Positions 1 to 11,150 of a stretch of DNA of 64,000 nt are shown here, in pieces. How positions within the stretch are numbered: the first letter of the stretch is position 1; every line of letters starts with the position of its first letter. The notes beneath the pieces are model-generated. The model did not search any database. It was not told the DNA's origin and saw only the letters and a program-made list of their open reading frames with translations. Origin of the DNA: Cricetomys ansorgei (lineage: Eukaryota; Chordata; Mammalia; Rodentia; Nesomyidae); assembly GCA_026225945.1 (NCBI GenBank), contig JAMJFZ010002500.1, forward strand, positions 1,240,001 to 1,304,000, written 5' to 3'. A program made the translations under genes and the position numbers.

Positions 1-1205
1 CCCTTCTCTGCTTCAGTCCCCGATCAGCCCACCAGTCTCACCGGTTTAGTTACTAACGCTCGCCTCCATCATGGCTTCCTGACTCTGGCGTCTCTCCTTG
101 ATTCCTTCCCTTTGCTGCTGCATGTTTGGCACTGTCGTCATGAAGTGGTGATTGTCACCTGGCCCCTTCCATGCCCAGAGGCCCCTGTTAGAGTTGTCCG
201 GAGATTTCCCGTCACAGCGTTCAGGCGACTCTGCCTTTTCCACCTCCTCTCCTGAACCCCATCTCTTGAGGCTGTGCTTTCCAGGATCTGATCCTCGCAA
301 GGGCAGCCAGTCCCTGAGTACACTCTTCCACCACTCTTGGACATCGCGAGCAATTCCGAGGTCCACACTGTTTTCTGTCTTTCTGCTCAACCGTCTTGTT
401 TTGTCCTTTGTCTCTGACTTTCCCCAGGACGTTTCACACACGGCAGATGTTAGAGGAGATGTCCATCTTTCTTACTTGCTTGTGAGTTCTCTGGGACAAG
501 CCTGCGTCCCTGCCAAATTGATACCCTCTTGAAGAAGAGGCAAAGGCTTCCCTCCATTGGGCCCTGTGCGCCAGTAGAGGGCTTGGTTCCAGGGACACCA
601 ATAGGCCTGTCTACCTTGAATCTAGGCAGAACTCTGTGCTTGCTCGTTTGGGATGAGGACCCTGATTTTAGAGATGTAAGTGGGCATTCTCCAGTACCTG
701 GTGTGTGAGATCCCATTATCCAGCGCCCTAGGGAGCTTGAAGAGTAACTCCTCATCTCCCGTTTCATCTGGTGGGGACAGCTTCACCTTAAGACGAACAA
801 CAGCAGATGCTTGGATTCCAATTTCTTGTCCTCTAAGCATTGTTGGTCCTTTACAGGGAGGTCTGACTCCAGCCTGGAGCTGGGCCTGTCAGCTGGTATC
901 TGGAGTGGAAACAGGGCTAGGGGTTAGAGTCCAGCCTAGGACGGTCCCCTTGCCTTGTCCACACATCTGAGCCATGATATACAAGGTGGGCGCTGTGAGG
1001 ACACCACTCAAAGGCAGGTGTTGGCCTGGCCTCTTGGTGTGACATCTTCCCTGGAGTAGCCTCCTCAGCTCTAGTCCTCTTCCCAGCCCCGACTCTGAGG
1101 GTACATACCTCACTCCATGTTGAGACCTGGGGGTAACCCTATGATTTAAAAAGATACACGGACAGCTTATACGAGGAGAAGGCTAGTGTCTGAGCTTGTC
1201 TGAAG
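1..1205. other. Unassigned DNA, no gene recognised
   Basis: I recognise no exon, RNA gene or repeat family in this stretch. Two open frames of about 130 codons overlap on opposite strands around 46-532. Neither resembles a protein I know, and neither has convincing splice or start context. The overall look is of moderately GC-rich intronic DNA, or of an old retroelement I cannot name. Confidence 0.4.
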
Positions 1206-1914
1206 CAGTGGCTCTCAAATTTTTTATCTCAGCACCCCTTACACTTAAAAATTACTGATGGCTCCAAAGAGCATTGTTTACATGGGTTGTAGCTGTCAGT
1301 ATGCAGCGTGTTAGAAATGAGGGCTGAGGAGACTTGAAATTATTCATAAATAATTAAAAAATTATGATAACCCCATTGCCTGTTGATGTGAGATTTTTAT
1401 ATGAAGCAGCTGTGTTTTACAAAGTAAAGGTTTTGTGAGAGTGACACTGCCTTTTATTCATACAAATATTTTTAAAATAATTTATGTAATTTAATTTTAT
1501 GTGCACTGGTATGGGGGCGTCAGGTCCTCTGGAACTGGGGTTACAGACAGTTGTGAGCTGCCTTGTAGGTGCTGGGAATTGGACCCAGGTCCTCTGGAAA
1601 AGCAGCCAGTGCTCTTAATCACTGTGTCATCTCCCCAGCCCCCTACACAATTTTTTTAATGTCTAGCTCAGTAAAAATTAGTTGGTTCCTTCTATTTGCT
1701 TCTGCATTTAAAATGTTGCAATATCTCGTACCACAGACCCCCCCCCTGGGAAACTCCACTGACCACCCTTGAAACAGTGAACGTGGAAAGAATAATAATG
1801 CAGTATTAGCATTATGGCAAATCTAGGTTTGACCTCAGAAAGCCTCTGAAAGCACTTCAGGAGCCCATGTGAGTCCCTGAGCTGTCCCTCAAGAACTGCC
1901 AGTTTGAGGAACTG
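1206..1914 (+). mobile_element. Old hAT-Charlie-type DNA transposon, interrupted by a SINE
   Basis: The left end CAGTGGCTCTCAAAT and the right end AGTTTGAGGAACTG form degenerate terminal inverted repeats of the hAT-Charlie (MER1-group) kind. The interior, with cues such as ACCCCTTACACTTAAAAATTA and GCTTCTGCATTTAAAATGTT, matches what I remember of a eutherian non-autonomous element. It is split by a SINE at about 1476-1644. The exact family name was not determined. Confidence 0.7.
1476..1644 (-). mobile_element. B3/B2-type SINE, antisense, nested in the hAT element
   Basis: Read on the minus strand it runs from a tRNA-like head (GGGGCTGGGGAGATGACAC) through the B3 body to an A-rich tail. Flanks at 1462-1475 (ACAAATATTTTTAA) and 1645-1659 (ACACAATTTTTTTAA) look like a diverged target-site duplication. 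This supports insertion into the transposon. Confidence 0.8.
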
Positions 1915-2102
1915 CAGGCGACATTCGTAAAGATCTGAGTATCTTGGCTGACGTCCCTCAGTGGAGTCTTCTGAGTATTTCCCCTGAGCAGACAGGATGG
2001 GTGCAGTGGATAACTCGTGTGAGCTCTGAGAGGTGCTACCTACCTGAGGTTGAATCTTAACTTCTCTATCTACTATAAGACAGGGCCTTTAAAGGACATC
2101 TG

Positions 2103-2245
2103 CTGCTAGGTACTGTGGTGTGTGTCTTTAATCCCAGCATTCAGGAAGCTGAGGCAGGGGGATCACAAGTTCAAGACACGTCTGGACTACACAGTGAATT
2201 TCAGTTCAATCTGGGCAATGGTAGATTCTGTCTCAAAATGAAAAG
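2103..2245 (+). mobile_element. B1 SINE
   Basis: It carries the 7SL-derived B1 landmarks in order: TGGTGTGTGTCTTTAATCCCAGCA, GAGGCAGG, then a CTGTCTCAAAA end. It is moderately diverged and directly followed by an ID element. Confidence 0.85.
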
Positions 2246-2254
2246 GGAAATTAA

Positions 2255-2335
2255 GGGCTGGGATATAGCTTAGTGGAGAGTACTTGCCAAGCATGTATGA
2301 GGCCCTAGGTTCAAGTCCTACTACATGAAATAAAT
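2255..2335 (+). mobile_element. ID SINE (tRNA-Ala/BC1-derived)
   Basis: The GGGCTGGGATATAGCTTAG head, the CTTGCCAAGCATG centre and the GGTTCAAGTCCTACTAC box B region identify an ID-type element with an A-rich tail, sitting behind the B1. Confidence 0.8.
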
Positions 2336-2944
2336 AAGTAAGCCTCTACTACTTAGAGTGCAGAGAAAGACAAAACACTAGAAAAGTGCTTTGCGCAGGA
2401 CCTGGGGGCTGCTGGGTTCCTGTGTCCTGACTCTGAGTTCATGCCTGTGACAGCAAGAGGTGGTAAGGAACAGAAGTGGTCTTTCTGTGACAGAGGGTCT
2501 CTTGGCTCCCAGGGGAAGTGACTCACACAAGGCGCTAGGGAAAGTGGGGCTGTCTGGCCCTGTGTTCTTCCTACCACACAGCGGCTCAAGTGGTGCCCCT
2601 TCCCTGTGTGCTGCCTGCATTCTCTTGCACGTTCAGACCCTCTTCCTCAGAGCTCCCATCACCCCAGGCTCCAGAGCCTGTGCCCTGCACCCTACTCCAG
2701 GCCTAGCTAGTGTGTGTTGGGGTGGGCTTGAATTGGGAACAGGTGTACGCCTTTGGGAAGAGTACCCTGGCTTGCGGGTCCTGTGATTAATTCCCCTTAG
2801 CTGGGCAGCTGATACTACTTTGTGGGTTCAGACTGGCCTCCTTGGAAGAGCACAAAGGGCAGTGGCCTTTGTCCTTAGTCACCACAGCTGCTTTCTCTGT
2901 CCCTGCAGCTGCAGCAGTAGAGGTCTTCGAAGAGGACACCATTA
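2336..2944. other. Intronic DNA, nothing recognised
   Basis: This is non-repetitive by eye. Open frames of 80-108 codons overlap on both strands and are read as chance frames in GC-rich sequence. Confidence 0.4.
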
Positions 2945-3165
2945 GACTGGGGAGATGACTCAGTAAAGTGCTTGCTGTGCATGTGAAACCCGGGTGCTGA
3001 GTGCATTGGTAGAGACAGGTAGGCCCTGGTGTCTGCTGGCCAGCCACCCTTCCTGAAATAGCAAGCTCCAGGTCCAGCGAGAGACCATCTCAAAAATAAA
3101 GCTATAGCAGGAGGCACCTGACACCAACCTCAGACTCCGCACACCCACACACCTAGCCATCCACA
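2945..3165 (+). mobile_element. B4/RSINE1-type SINE
   Basis: It starts with a tRNA-like head (CTGGGGAGATGACTCAG). The GCTGGCCAGCCA and GAGAGACCATCTCAAAAATAA blocks that mark RSINE1/B4 elements follow, and it ends in a CACACACC tail. Confidence 0.8.
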
Positions 3166-5794
3166 CAGAACAAAAGGGCAGCATCAAGGAAGCAGTCCAG
3201 AGACCCCCCAAAATCTGAGCGGACGTCTTCCTGAATTTCAAAGGCCCGGACCCCTCTGTTCATGAAGCCTCACCATTCTGGCACAGAGCCTCCGCCAGCT
3301 GTGGCTCTGGGCTTTGGCTGGAAACCTCGCTCTCTCATGCTGGTGTCCACAGTCCTATCCACACAATTCCCTTGAGGAGATGGAGGCAAGGGGTGGGTGG
3401 ACTCAAACCGCCCACTCACAGCCCGCCTCCCAATTCCTGTCCCTAAGCCTTCCCTTTTTAGATTGTCCGTTTTGGTCAGTGGCAGCTTTGGAGGCTCTAG
3501 TCAAAAATCCTTCCCCAGGTTCCTGGTCAGAGACCCCAGGGGAGCTGCTGGGGCTAAAATCTTCTCAGTCTCGCTCAGCCTTGCCCCACCCTGTCTCCCA
3601 CTGCCAGCAGCCCCCCAGCTCCCTCCCCTGGGCTGTGGGACAGTGAGAGGGCTGAGGGGCTGGCTCTGCATACTAATGTCCTATCCATTGTCAAAGCCCC
3701 TTTGTGTCAGAGAGCTCCATTGAGGCGGCTCTGGGGCGGGCACAATGGGGGCTCTGTCCCCAAGTTCCCCCAAACAGTCACCTGCTTTCAGAGCCTCCCC
3801 CCACCACCCCTCACCCGCCCCAGTGTCCAGAGGGCCCAGAGAGAGAGCATGGGGGTGTGGACCCAGGGTAGGGGGGTTATGTGGGCAGTACGACACCCTC
3901 CCCTTTAGGGAAGGCTGGAGAGATGGGCAATTTACAGGGCTGACTCTGGAGGGCAAAGCCTGGACTACAGGGGTGGGGGCAGTCTGTAGAGGCAGTTGGA
4001 ATGCAATTCCATGAGGCCCATGACAGGACAGGGGCACACACAGCCTGCCCATGCCTCCTTCTATATGGCCAGCCTGGACACGTGACTGCCCAGCCTCTTC
4101 CTTATCCCAGCTTGTGGACACATGGCTCATATATGCAGAGACACACAGGCACACACTCATCTATGCGGCCCCACACCCGCTCCAACCCTGCACCCAAGCA
4201 GATGTGCCCAGATACACCACCCAGAGCCAAGCTCACAGACCACATGTCCACACATCAGCATATGCAGCCTCACACCTCCTCTGCCCACCTCACTCCACCC
4301 ACTCCCACCCTCCACTGGCAGCTGCTGGCGCCTCAGCACCGTCCCCCCCCACCCCGCCCCTCGCTGCCCTCTGCTGCTCTGACACAGGTTTTAACAAGTT
4401 TGCACTTGTTGTGACCTCAAGAATGTGGCCCTGGGGCGACAAATGTCCTGCTGCCCCAGACTGTACCTGCTTATACGTTAACCATGCGCACAGCCTCTGC
4501 CAAACTGAGTACAGCTTTCCTACCTCCACCCCAGCTGTGGCGTGAGGTCAGTGGGCCAGGACTCCCATCCCAGAACTGAGTATAGCACACAGGCATACGT
4601 GTACATTTTCCCAGGACACCCCAGCACATCCAAAGCCCTTATGGCCCAGGGAGGTAGACAGTGGTCCCTTGCCTCTAGTTGCTTTTGTTTTTTTACTGGC
4701 TGCTTCCGATCTACTCTGCTCCTATGGAATTTTGCCATGGCTATGTTTCAGTCACCTTTCTCAGAAAGAAGTTGCAGGCATGGTAACAGTTGGAAGTAGG
4801 GACCTGCAGGTCTGGGGACCTTCACCAGATTTCTGGGTATAGAAAGGGTTTCAGAAGGTCACTTCAGCAGGGAGAACTTTCTATTTCCATCCTTCTACCT
4901 ACTGCTACTGCCCCTCAGCCTCATAGCTGGGTTTGGCCCTGGAGACCACTGTTGACTGTAGTCTCGCTGATGTCTGCCCTTCCCTAGCTCTTGCTTTCCC
5001 AGCTCACATCCCTGTCTGTGTAGCATCTGTGCTGGGTGGCTGTGCTTTTACAAGTGCTTTGCTCTGGAGCATCTCTCTAGTAGCTTGTAGTAGATGTCAT
5101 AAAGGGGGAAGAAAGAAAGGTCCACTGGTGCTCCAGGAACTTCAGGGCTGAGCTGACTGCCCAGAGGGCAGTTGAGGCTCCAGCTGCAGTAGCTCCAGCA
5201 GAAAGCAATCCGAGAGTGGTTTTCCTCTGTGATCTCCACGATGCTTCTCTTACATAAGAACTGCACAAAAGAACTGCAGGATTCTTCAATTCCTCTCCTC
5301 TCCTCCTTACTGAGATGCTTCCCCCTGGCTACTGGATTCAGCCTAAGTCATCTTACCCCCGTCTCTGTACCTCACCCATCCCTTCTAGTCCTGCTCTTCC
5401 GCCTCTAAATGTCCTATTTTGGTGAAACCTGCCCCCCCATCCCTGCTGTTCTGGAGCAATTGGTTGAGAGGTGGAGGACATTGAGACACCCACCTCCTAA
5501 TGCAGTGGTGCATCTATTCAGAGTCTCCAGGCCCCACCCCCATTTCCATCCTTCTCAAGTGGAACTCGGTTAAAGAATATGGGGGAAAGTTAGGAAGTAG
5601 TAGAGAGACCGTCTCTTGGGGTGAAGGTTGACCTCCTGGGACTTCTCTGTGAGTCAGAGGTTGTGAAATAGCAGCCTTGAGGAGAGGGAGCTGAGAGGAC
5701 CTGTCCAGGAGGTGGCTCAGTTCCTTGAGTATGAGTCATAGGTAGCGTACCCATGGGTCCCCATCACAATCAAAGGGCACAAATAACAGATTGT
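3166..5794. other. Unique-looking intronic DNA, no gene recognised
   Basis: About 2.6 kb is without a recognisable SINE or LINE. A pyrimidine-rich stretch lies at about 4120-4360. Several open frames (up to 164 codons at 4051-4545) overlap in different frames and are rich in His, Pro and Thr from CAC/CCA repeats, so they are not credible proteins. An alternative Kcnj10 first exon or an enhancer could lie here, but no direct signal proves it. Confidence 0.4.
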
Positions 5795-5906
5795 TTGCCA
5801 GGCACACGTCTTTTATCCCAGCACTTGGGAGGCAGAGGCAGGTGGCTCTCTGTGAATTTGAGGCCAGCCTGGTCTACAGAGTGAGTTCCAGAAAAAAAAA
5901 AAAAAA
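5795..5906 (+). mobile_element. B1 SINE
   Basis: GCCAGGCACACGTCTTTTAT, CCCAGCACTTGGGAGGCAGA and GGCCAGCCTGGTCTACAGAG are close to B1 consensus. It has a pure A tail of about 16 bases, so it is relatively young. Confidence 0.92.
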
Positions 5907-7589
5907 GAATAAATTCTTAAGCAACAGCAGGTAACACTTGCCTTAAAGAAGACTGTCCTGGGTTTGAAGTATTACTAGACACAGGAGAAGGAAAAATAGA
6001 GATGATGAAGTCTGTGTCTCTGGTGAGATCTTCCTGTAGTCACATACTTGACAGAGGTTGGGTGGCCTACGCAACAGTTCGAATGACTTCCAGAACCGCT
6101 GTGGGTGCTGGATTCCTAAATGTCTCAGAGGGACTCTGACCATTTTCACAGCCTGCAGAGTGACGTCATCAGATGTTTGCCCTGTTCTGTTCTCCCTAGG
6201 AGCCTCACTGATCTGCTTCACTTCTTCAGTGTGCTTCTGTGCTGACTGCTGCAGGATGGGAGAGAGGCCCTGAGCCCTGATGGATGGGAGAGTCAGACCA
6301 AACATCCCAGGCTGGGTGAGGGCAGGGAACAAGCTCCATGGATAATATTTCAAGTTCAAACCAACTGGCACTCCAGGACCTCAGGGTCAGATCTTGTGGA
6401 AGGAAAGCAGGTGGGACAAAGGCAGGGCTGCGCTGCTGATGGGAAGTAACATGGCCCTTTGGCCAGCTGTGTGAGCTTGGGAAAGCCGCTCATCCTTTCT
6501 AAGCTGTGTCTCAGTGCATCAAGGGGACTGCATGGGACGTACATGGAGGCCTCCCAGCACCAACATTCTGCAACTCAGGCAAGATGACAAGCACAGACTG
6601 GTTTAAATGAGCCTTGGTTCGGCTTGCTGTGCCACCCCCCCTTAGCAGCTTTCCCGAGCAAGCCAGCTAACTCCTTAAGTCTAGGTTCCACACCGTTAAC
6701 ACGAAGGCAATGCTAACCGCCAGCCTCCCAGGGCAGAGAAGTCCATGCATCGTATCACATGGAGCAATCAGCAAAACACTAGCATGTGGGAAGGGCTGGG
6801 ATGGGGTTGATGGTGATACTGTGGGAACACAGAGCAGGCTGCAGCCCACACTGGGGCTGGAGGCCTTCCGAAAGGCTTTCCAGAGAAAGTGAGCCCCCAG
6901 CTGAATCCCGACGGAAGAGAAGAAATCAGTCAGCAAAGTGGCGTTGGAAAAGGCCCCATTTTGCAAAGAACTGTTTGTAAGAGTATGTGTCCAGAGGAAA
7001 GAGATACTTGGTATGGCTGGAAAATATATGTGAGGGGTAGATGGATGATAGAGAAGATTGATGTGCGGGAGGTCAGCAAAGGTCAGACTGTAAGGGACTT
7101 CATCACACTTGCCTGCCCTTCTGGTCCCTCAGGTGTTCCTCAACCCATTGCTTCTAACTTTTTCTCCTTTCTCTCAAAACTCCTCCTTGTCTTGGTCACA
7201 CTGTTCCGGAGGCACTGGATCTGCCTGGAGGACCTCTTGATCTAGCATAAAGCTTCAGCGGTTTTAGGTCAGGGCTTGGTATTGCTTTTCCCTGTCCCAC
7301 CATGAAAGGATGATCTACCTCCCATGGAAAACTGGATTTCTGGCATTGAGGCATTCCAGATTGCTGCCTCAGTTTCTCCATATGCCCACCCTCAATCTGA
7401 GAGCAGGGGGTAATTCTGAGGAGGAGAGGTTAAGGATGACCTACAACAAGGACTGGGACATTAGCTAGAGAACAGCTTATCAGTCCAGAGTAAGGGCTGA
7501 GTGGGGCCCAAGTCAGTGCCCCTGAGCACCCAGAGATTCTATAGGAGGCTAAGAGGAGGGGTGTGCCAGGATGAAGCATGACACACACT
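5907..7589. other. Intronic DNA, mostly unassigned
   Basis: Apart from a MIR fragment near 6440-6535, nothing is recognised. A minus-strand open frame of 142 codons (5943-6371) shows no domain, signal peptide or family resemblance that I can see. Confidence 0.4.
6440..6535 (+). mobile_element. MIR SINE fragment
   Basis: The string CCAGCTGTGTGAGCTTGGGAA followed by a degenerate CTCAGTGCATCAAGGGGACTG corresponds to the MIR core region. It is an old, diverged copy. Confidence 0.65.
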
Positions 7590-7765
7590 CTTCATGGGCC
7601 CAGGGAAGGGAAAGGTGATATGGAGTGTCAATCATGTGTACATGGGTGTGTATACCTGGGAGACCGATAATAACCTGTGGGAGTTGATTCTCTCCATCCA
7701 CCATGCAGATCCCAGAGGCCAAAACAATAGCATCTCTACCCACTGAGTCATTTCATTGCCCACTC
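7590..7765 (-). mobile_element. tRNA-derived SINE (B4/B2 superclass), antisense
   Basis: On the minus strand it reads from an eroded head (TGACTCAGTGGGTAGAGATG) through ATCTGCATGGTGGATGGAGA to a tail rich in ACAC. These are landmarks of the muroid tRNA-headed SINEs. Confidence 0.7.
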
Positions 7766-7845
7766 TGCGGTCTTTTAAGTTCACAAATACCAGGCACTAA
7801 GAAAGACACAAAAATGGACAACAATACAGATTAAGAATCAGTTCA

Positions 7846-8025
7846 GGGGCTGGAGAGATGCTCAGAGCAGGTAAAAGTACCGCCTGTTCTTCCAGAGGAC
7901 CAGGATTCAGTTCTCAGCATCCACATGGCAAATCATAGTTGTCTCTAATTCCAGCTCCAGGGGATCCAGAGCACACACATACATGCAGGCAAAACATACA
8001 TACTAAAAATAAACATTAAAAATGA
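7846..8025 (+). mobile_element. B3/B2-type SINE
   Basis: GGGGCTGGAGAGATGCTCAG, TCTTCCAGAGGACCAGGATT, TCCAGCTCCAGGGGATCCAG and ACATGCAGGCAAAACATACA follow the B3 order, ending in an A-rich tail. Confidence 0.9.
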
Positions 8026-8572
8026 AAAAGAATCAGTTTAGAAAAGTTTCTTATTTGGGGGGAAATGGAGGTAGCCCTTAGTGCAAGGAGGGAGACAACA
8101 AAATAATCTTTGGGAAGAGCTGTCCTGGGTGCTTCCACACCAGAGACTGGCTTTCCTGCCTCCTCATTTGCCTCTTGGGCCCCTATCAACCAGGTGAAGC
8201 CCTGCCTCATCACTAGACAGTATAATTCCAAGATGACAGACCAGCGAATGCATAGAGAGGGACCTTCAGCAGGAGTCTGTCTCCTCGTTCTCTCTTTTCT
8301 AAAGTGTGCATCTCAACCAGCCTCCCAGCCTCCCAAGGAGTAAGTCCTGTCAGCTCAGAGCCTCTCTAGTGTCCCAGATATTGGTGACAGATCAGGTGCC
8401 AGAATATAGGCTTCTGAGGGCTGGGGCACTGTAAGTCTGGTGGAGCCTGCTAGCTTCCTGGAGCTCTCAAATTTGGAAGTTGGTGAGGGGGTGGTGAGGA
8501 GAGCAGTCATGGGGGACTTAGCTCTGCTCAGCATTCCTTGCTGTGTGCTTTCCCAGGCTCTGGGCAGGCCAT
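8026..8572. other. Intronic DNA, nothing recognised
   Basis: Unique-looking sequence between a B3 SINE and a TG-rich array. I see no gene signal. Confidence 0.4.
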
Positions 8573-8822
8573 GTGTGTGTTGTGTACGTGTGGTGTGTGT
8601 GTGCGTGTGGTGTGTGTGATGTGTGTGTGTGCGTGTGGTGTGTGTGTGCATGTGTTGTATGTGTGTGTGGTGTGTGTGTGCATGTGGTGTGTGTGTGCAT
8701 GTGTTGTGTGTGTGCTTCTGGTGTGTGTGCATGTGTTGTGTACGTGTGGTGTGTGTGTGCATGTGTTGTGTGTGTGCATGTGTTGTGTGTGTGCGTGTGG
8801 TGTGTGTGTTGTGTGTGTGTGA
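8573..8822. repeat. Compound TG-rich microsatellite/minisatellite
   Basis: About 250 bp of alternating TG is broken at intervals by CATGTGT, CGTGTGG and TTGTGT blocks, giving an imperfect unit of about 20-25 bp. The repeat is open in several frames on both strands (Val-Cys-Val or His-Thr-His peptides), which is a by-product. Alternating purine-pyrimidine DNA of this kind can adopt Z-form. Confidence 0.9.
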
Positions 8823-9004
8823 GTTCTGGAGGAAACCTCATCTTGGGAATGAGGGTTGGTGGGTGGGATAGAGCAGTGAGTTGGAAGCCCCTCAAATTCT
8901 GAGGCTACCCTAGGGGAAGCAGTAATAAGGCCTTGGCTCAGCTTGAGTGGCATTAAACCCTCTGGGGTACAGAGAAGCAATATGACTAAAAATCCTATGA
9001 GACT

Positions 9005-9120
9005 TGGGAAGAGCTTCTGGCTTACTGTTAAATAAATGTCAGCAAATTACCTCACCTCTCCAAGTCATGGTTTCTCTAATTCAGGGGAATTTTTTTTCTT
9101 CATCTGCAAAGAACGATAAT
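9005..9120 (+). mobile_element. MIR SINE, diverged
   Basis: CAAATTACCTCACCTCTCCAAG and the TTTCTCTAATTC...CATCTGCAAAGA run resemble the MIR stretch that normally reads AACCTCTCTG...CTCATCTGTAAAAT. Confidence 0.55.
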
Positions 9121-9129
9121 AATGATATC

Positions 9130-9310
9130 TTTATTTGCATAAGGGCCTTACAGATTTCACATACTTTATTTATCTCTTGTAATCCTGAGCACACAATCAA
9201 AGTTTATTGACTCCTTAGATGAGGAAACTGAGCCCTAGAGAGATACAGATTGACTGAGGTTCCCATAACTCATAAATGACCAAGATCAGAGTGGGGAACA
9301 GTGGCAGTGG
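9130..9310 (-). mobile_element. MIR SINE, antisense
   Basis: GATGAGGAAACTGAGCCCTA, GAGAGATACAG and the following CCCATAACTCATAAATGACC are the MIR core in reverse orientation. It lies head-on to the MIR just before it. Confidence 0.75.
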
Positions 9311-9481
9311 AGAACAGAAAGAGGATTTGGCTGTAACGTGGAGGCATCAGAGTAAAAAATAGGCTTTATTTTGAAATAAATAAATATTTTGAAAAAATAG
9401 GCTCCATTTGAAAATGGTTGTCTGTACCACTGTTAACTAAGATTTCAAAGATTAGTTAGAAAAAAATGTACTTTTATGGAT

Positions 9482-9483
<2 letters not shown>

Positions 9484-9515
<32 letters not shown>
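9484..9515. repeat. (TG)16 microsatellite
   Basis: An uninterrupted TG dinucleotide run, followed by TTTACGCATGTGTGTG. Confidence 0.95.
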
Positions 9516-9517
<2 letters not shown>

Positions 9518-9654
9518 ACGCATGTGTGTGAAGATGGCTCATATTGGCTGTATAATTGACATCTGTATTCCAGAATCCACCATGGGATATCAAAGTTAAG
9601 TCGTTGTACACCAAACCGTTAGGTGAATTTCAAAAGTACTAGCTTAAAAAAATA

Positions 9655-9812
9655 TGCCAGAGGCAAGATGGTGGTTATGCATGCCTTTATTCTTAGCAGA
9701 GGCAGGTGTATCTCTGAGTTCGAGGCCAGCCTGGTCTACAGAGGAGAGTTACAACAGAGGAACCCTGTCTCGAAAAAACAAAAAAACCAAACCAAACCAA
9801 AACAAAACAAAA
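9655..9812 (+). mobile_element. B1 SINE with long A/CA-rich tail
   Basis: It contains GAGTTCGAGGCCAGCCTGGT and GGAACCCTGTCTCGAAAAAA, then a tail of AAACC and AAAAC steps. The B1 middle has a deletion around the usual CCCAGCACTTGGGAGG. Confidence 0.9.
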
Positions 9813-10744
9813 ATGCCTGAGATAAAGTCTCTGATTTCAAAAAGCTGCAGCAAAATGTTCCAGGAGCACAGGGGGAGATTAAATATTTCCACCTTGGAGC
9901 CCAGAGCAGCCTCTATGGCAGAGAGAACCCTCGGACAGAGAGAGCCTGGGGGGCGGGGGGGGGGAGATGAAAGGATTTAGAGGGAAGAAGGGTATGGAAG
10001 AGGGTTGGGGGAAAGGAGGCATTCTCCGCAGGGAGCTGCAGAAACAAAGGTAATGAGACAAGCCGGAGGGCAGGCAGCGTTCTCCATGAGGAGGAGGCAC
10101 AGGAGAGGCTTCCAGAGTGAGGTGGGATCTGCCGGTGAAGGGTTCCGAATAGTGTGTTGAGCAGCTTTGTCATAAAAGGTCAAAGAATTCATTGAAAGGT
10201 CTCAAGCCTGAGCTGAGCAGTGGGTCAGATTAGGCTCAGGGCCCCGTGGCAGCCAAGGGATGGGGTGGGGACCTGAGGCTGGGCTCATCCCACTGTGTCA
10301 GGGGAAAGGGAATGTAAGGCTGAATGATGGAAGCCTCGAGAATGTGGGGAGACTCACAAAAAGGCAGATCTGAGAAGACCCGATGACCAGTGGGCTGAGG
10401 GGGGCAAGAGAGAGACCAGATACCCAGCTCGGGCACTGAATGGATGATGATTATGTGAACAAGAGGGAAAAACACAAGAGATTCCTGAGCAGAGGACGTG
10501 GGTCTGTACATTTTAAATTGGAATGTTCCAGAACGAGGGAACCTGTAAGCACTTGGAGTACTTAGAGTACAAATACGTTCAGAGGTGAGGGGAAATGCAT
10601 AGGAAGGGCTGAATAGTGGAGACGGGTGGGATGGGGTGGGGTGGGGGGTGTAGCACAGTTAGGAATGAGAACCAGGCGGAGGGAGATGGATGGGAACTGC
10701 CACAGTGAAGGGGCAGAGAGGAGACCTCGTCAAGAGAGATGGAT
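9813..10744. other. Purine-rich intronic DNA, nothing recognised
   Basis: This strand is rich in G and A, including an impure G run near 9950-9964 and GGGATGGGGTGGGGTGGGG near 10628. The G runs could form a quadruplex. I see no coding evidence. Confidence 0.4.
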
Positions 10745-10925
10745 CAAAACCGAAACAGAGGGCAGGTGAGCTGGCTCAGCGGGTAAAGGAGCTTACTGCC
10801 AAGCCTGGTGACTGGGAACCTACACGGTGGGAAGGGAGAACTGATTCTTACAAGTTGCTGATCTGTCTCCACATGTGAGCGATAGCACCCATATAAATAC
10901 ATGGAATAAACTTAAAAAAACAGCA
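10745..10925 (+). mobile_element. tRNA-derived SINE (B2/B4 superclass)
   Basis: AGGTGAGCTGGCTCAGCGGGT, TGCCAAGCCTGGTGACTGGG, GGTGGGAAGGGAGAACTGAT and a CTCCACATGTGAGCG...ATAAACTTAAAAAAA tail give the usual order of this muroid SINE class. Confidence 0.85.
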
Positions 10926-10984
10926 GCAGAGCGAACCTCGGGAATGTGATATCAGAGAGCAACAAGACTACACACTCAGCACTC

Positions 10985-11150
10985 CAGAACTCGTGAAGAG
11001 CTCGCACATTCATGATCTTATGTAATTCTCCCATCACCTCCAAGACATGATGCCCTTTTTGCAGATAAAGGACACAGACACCCAGAAACTCAAGTGATTT
11101 GCCCAGAATCCTACAGCCTAGAAGCTCTACAAAATCAGGGTTTCTATCGC
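10985..11150 (-). mobile_element. MIR SINE, antisense
   Basis: The order CATGATCTTATGTAATTCTCCC, TTTTTGCAGATAAAGGACAC, AACTCAAGTGATTTGCCCAG and ATCCTACAGCCTAGAAG corresponds to MIR read in reverse. Confidence 0.8.

Noticed and set aside
4051..4545. A 164-codon plus-strand frame that might be a novel exon
   Set aside because: Overlapping frames of similar length exist in two other phases, and the peptides reflect CAC/CCA-rich low complexity.
8528..8980. His-Thr repeat proteins on the minus strand of the TG-rich array
   Set aside because: They are microsatellite translations in several overlapping frames, with no start, splice or conservation evidence.
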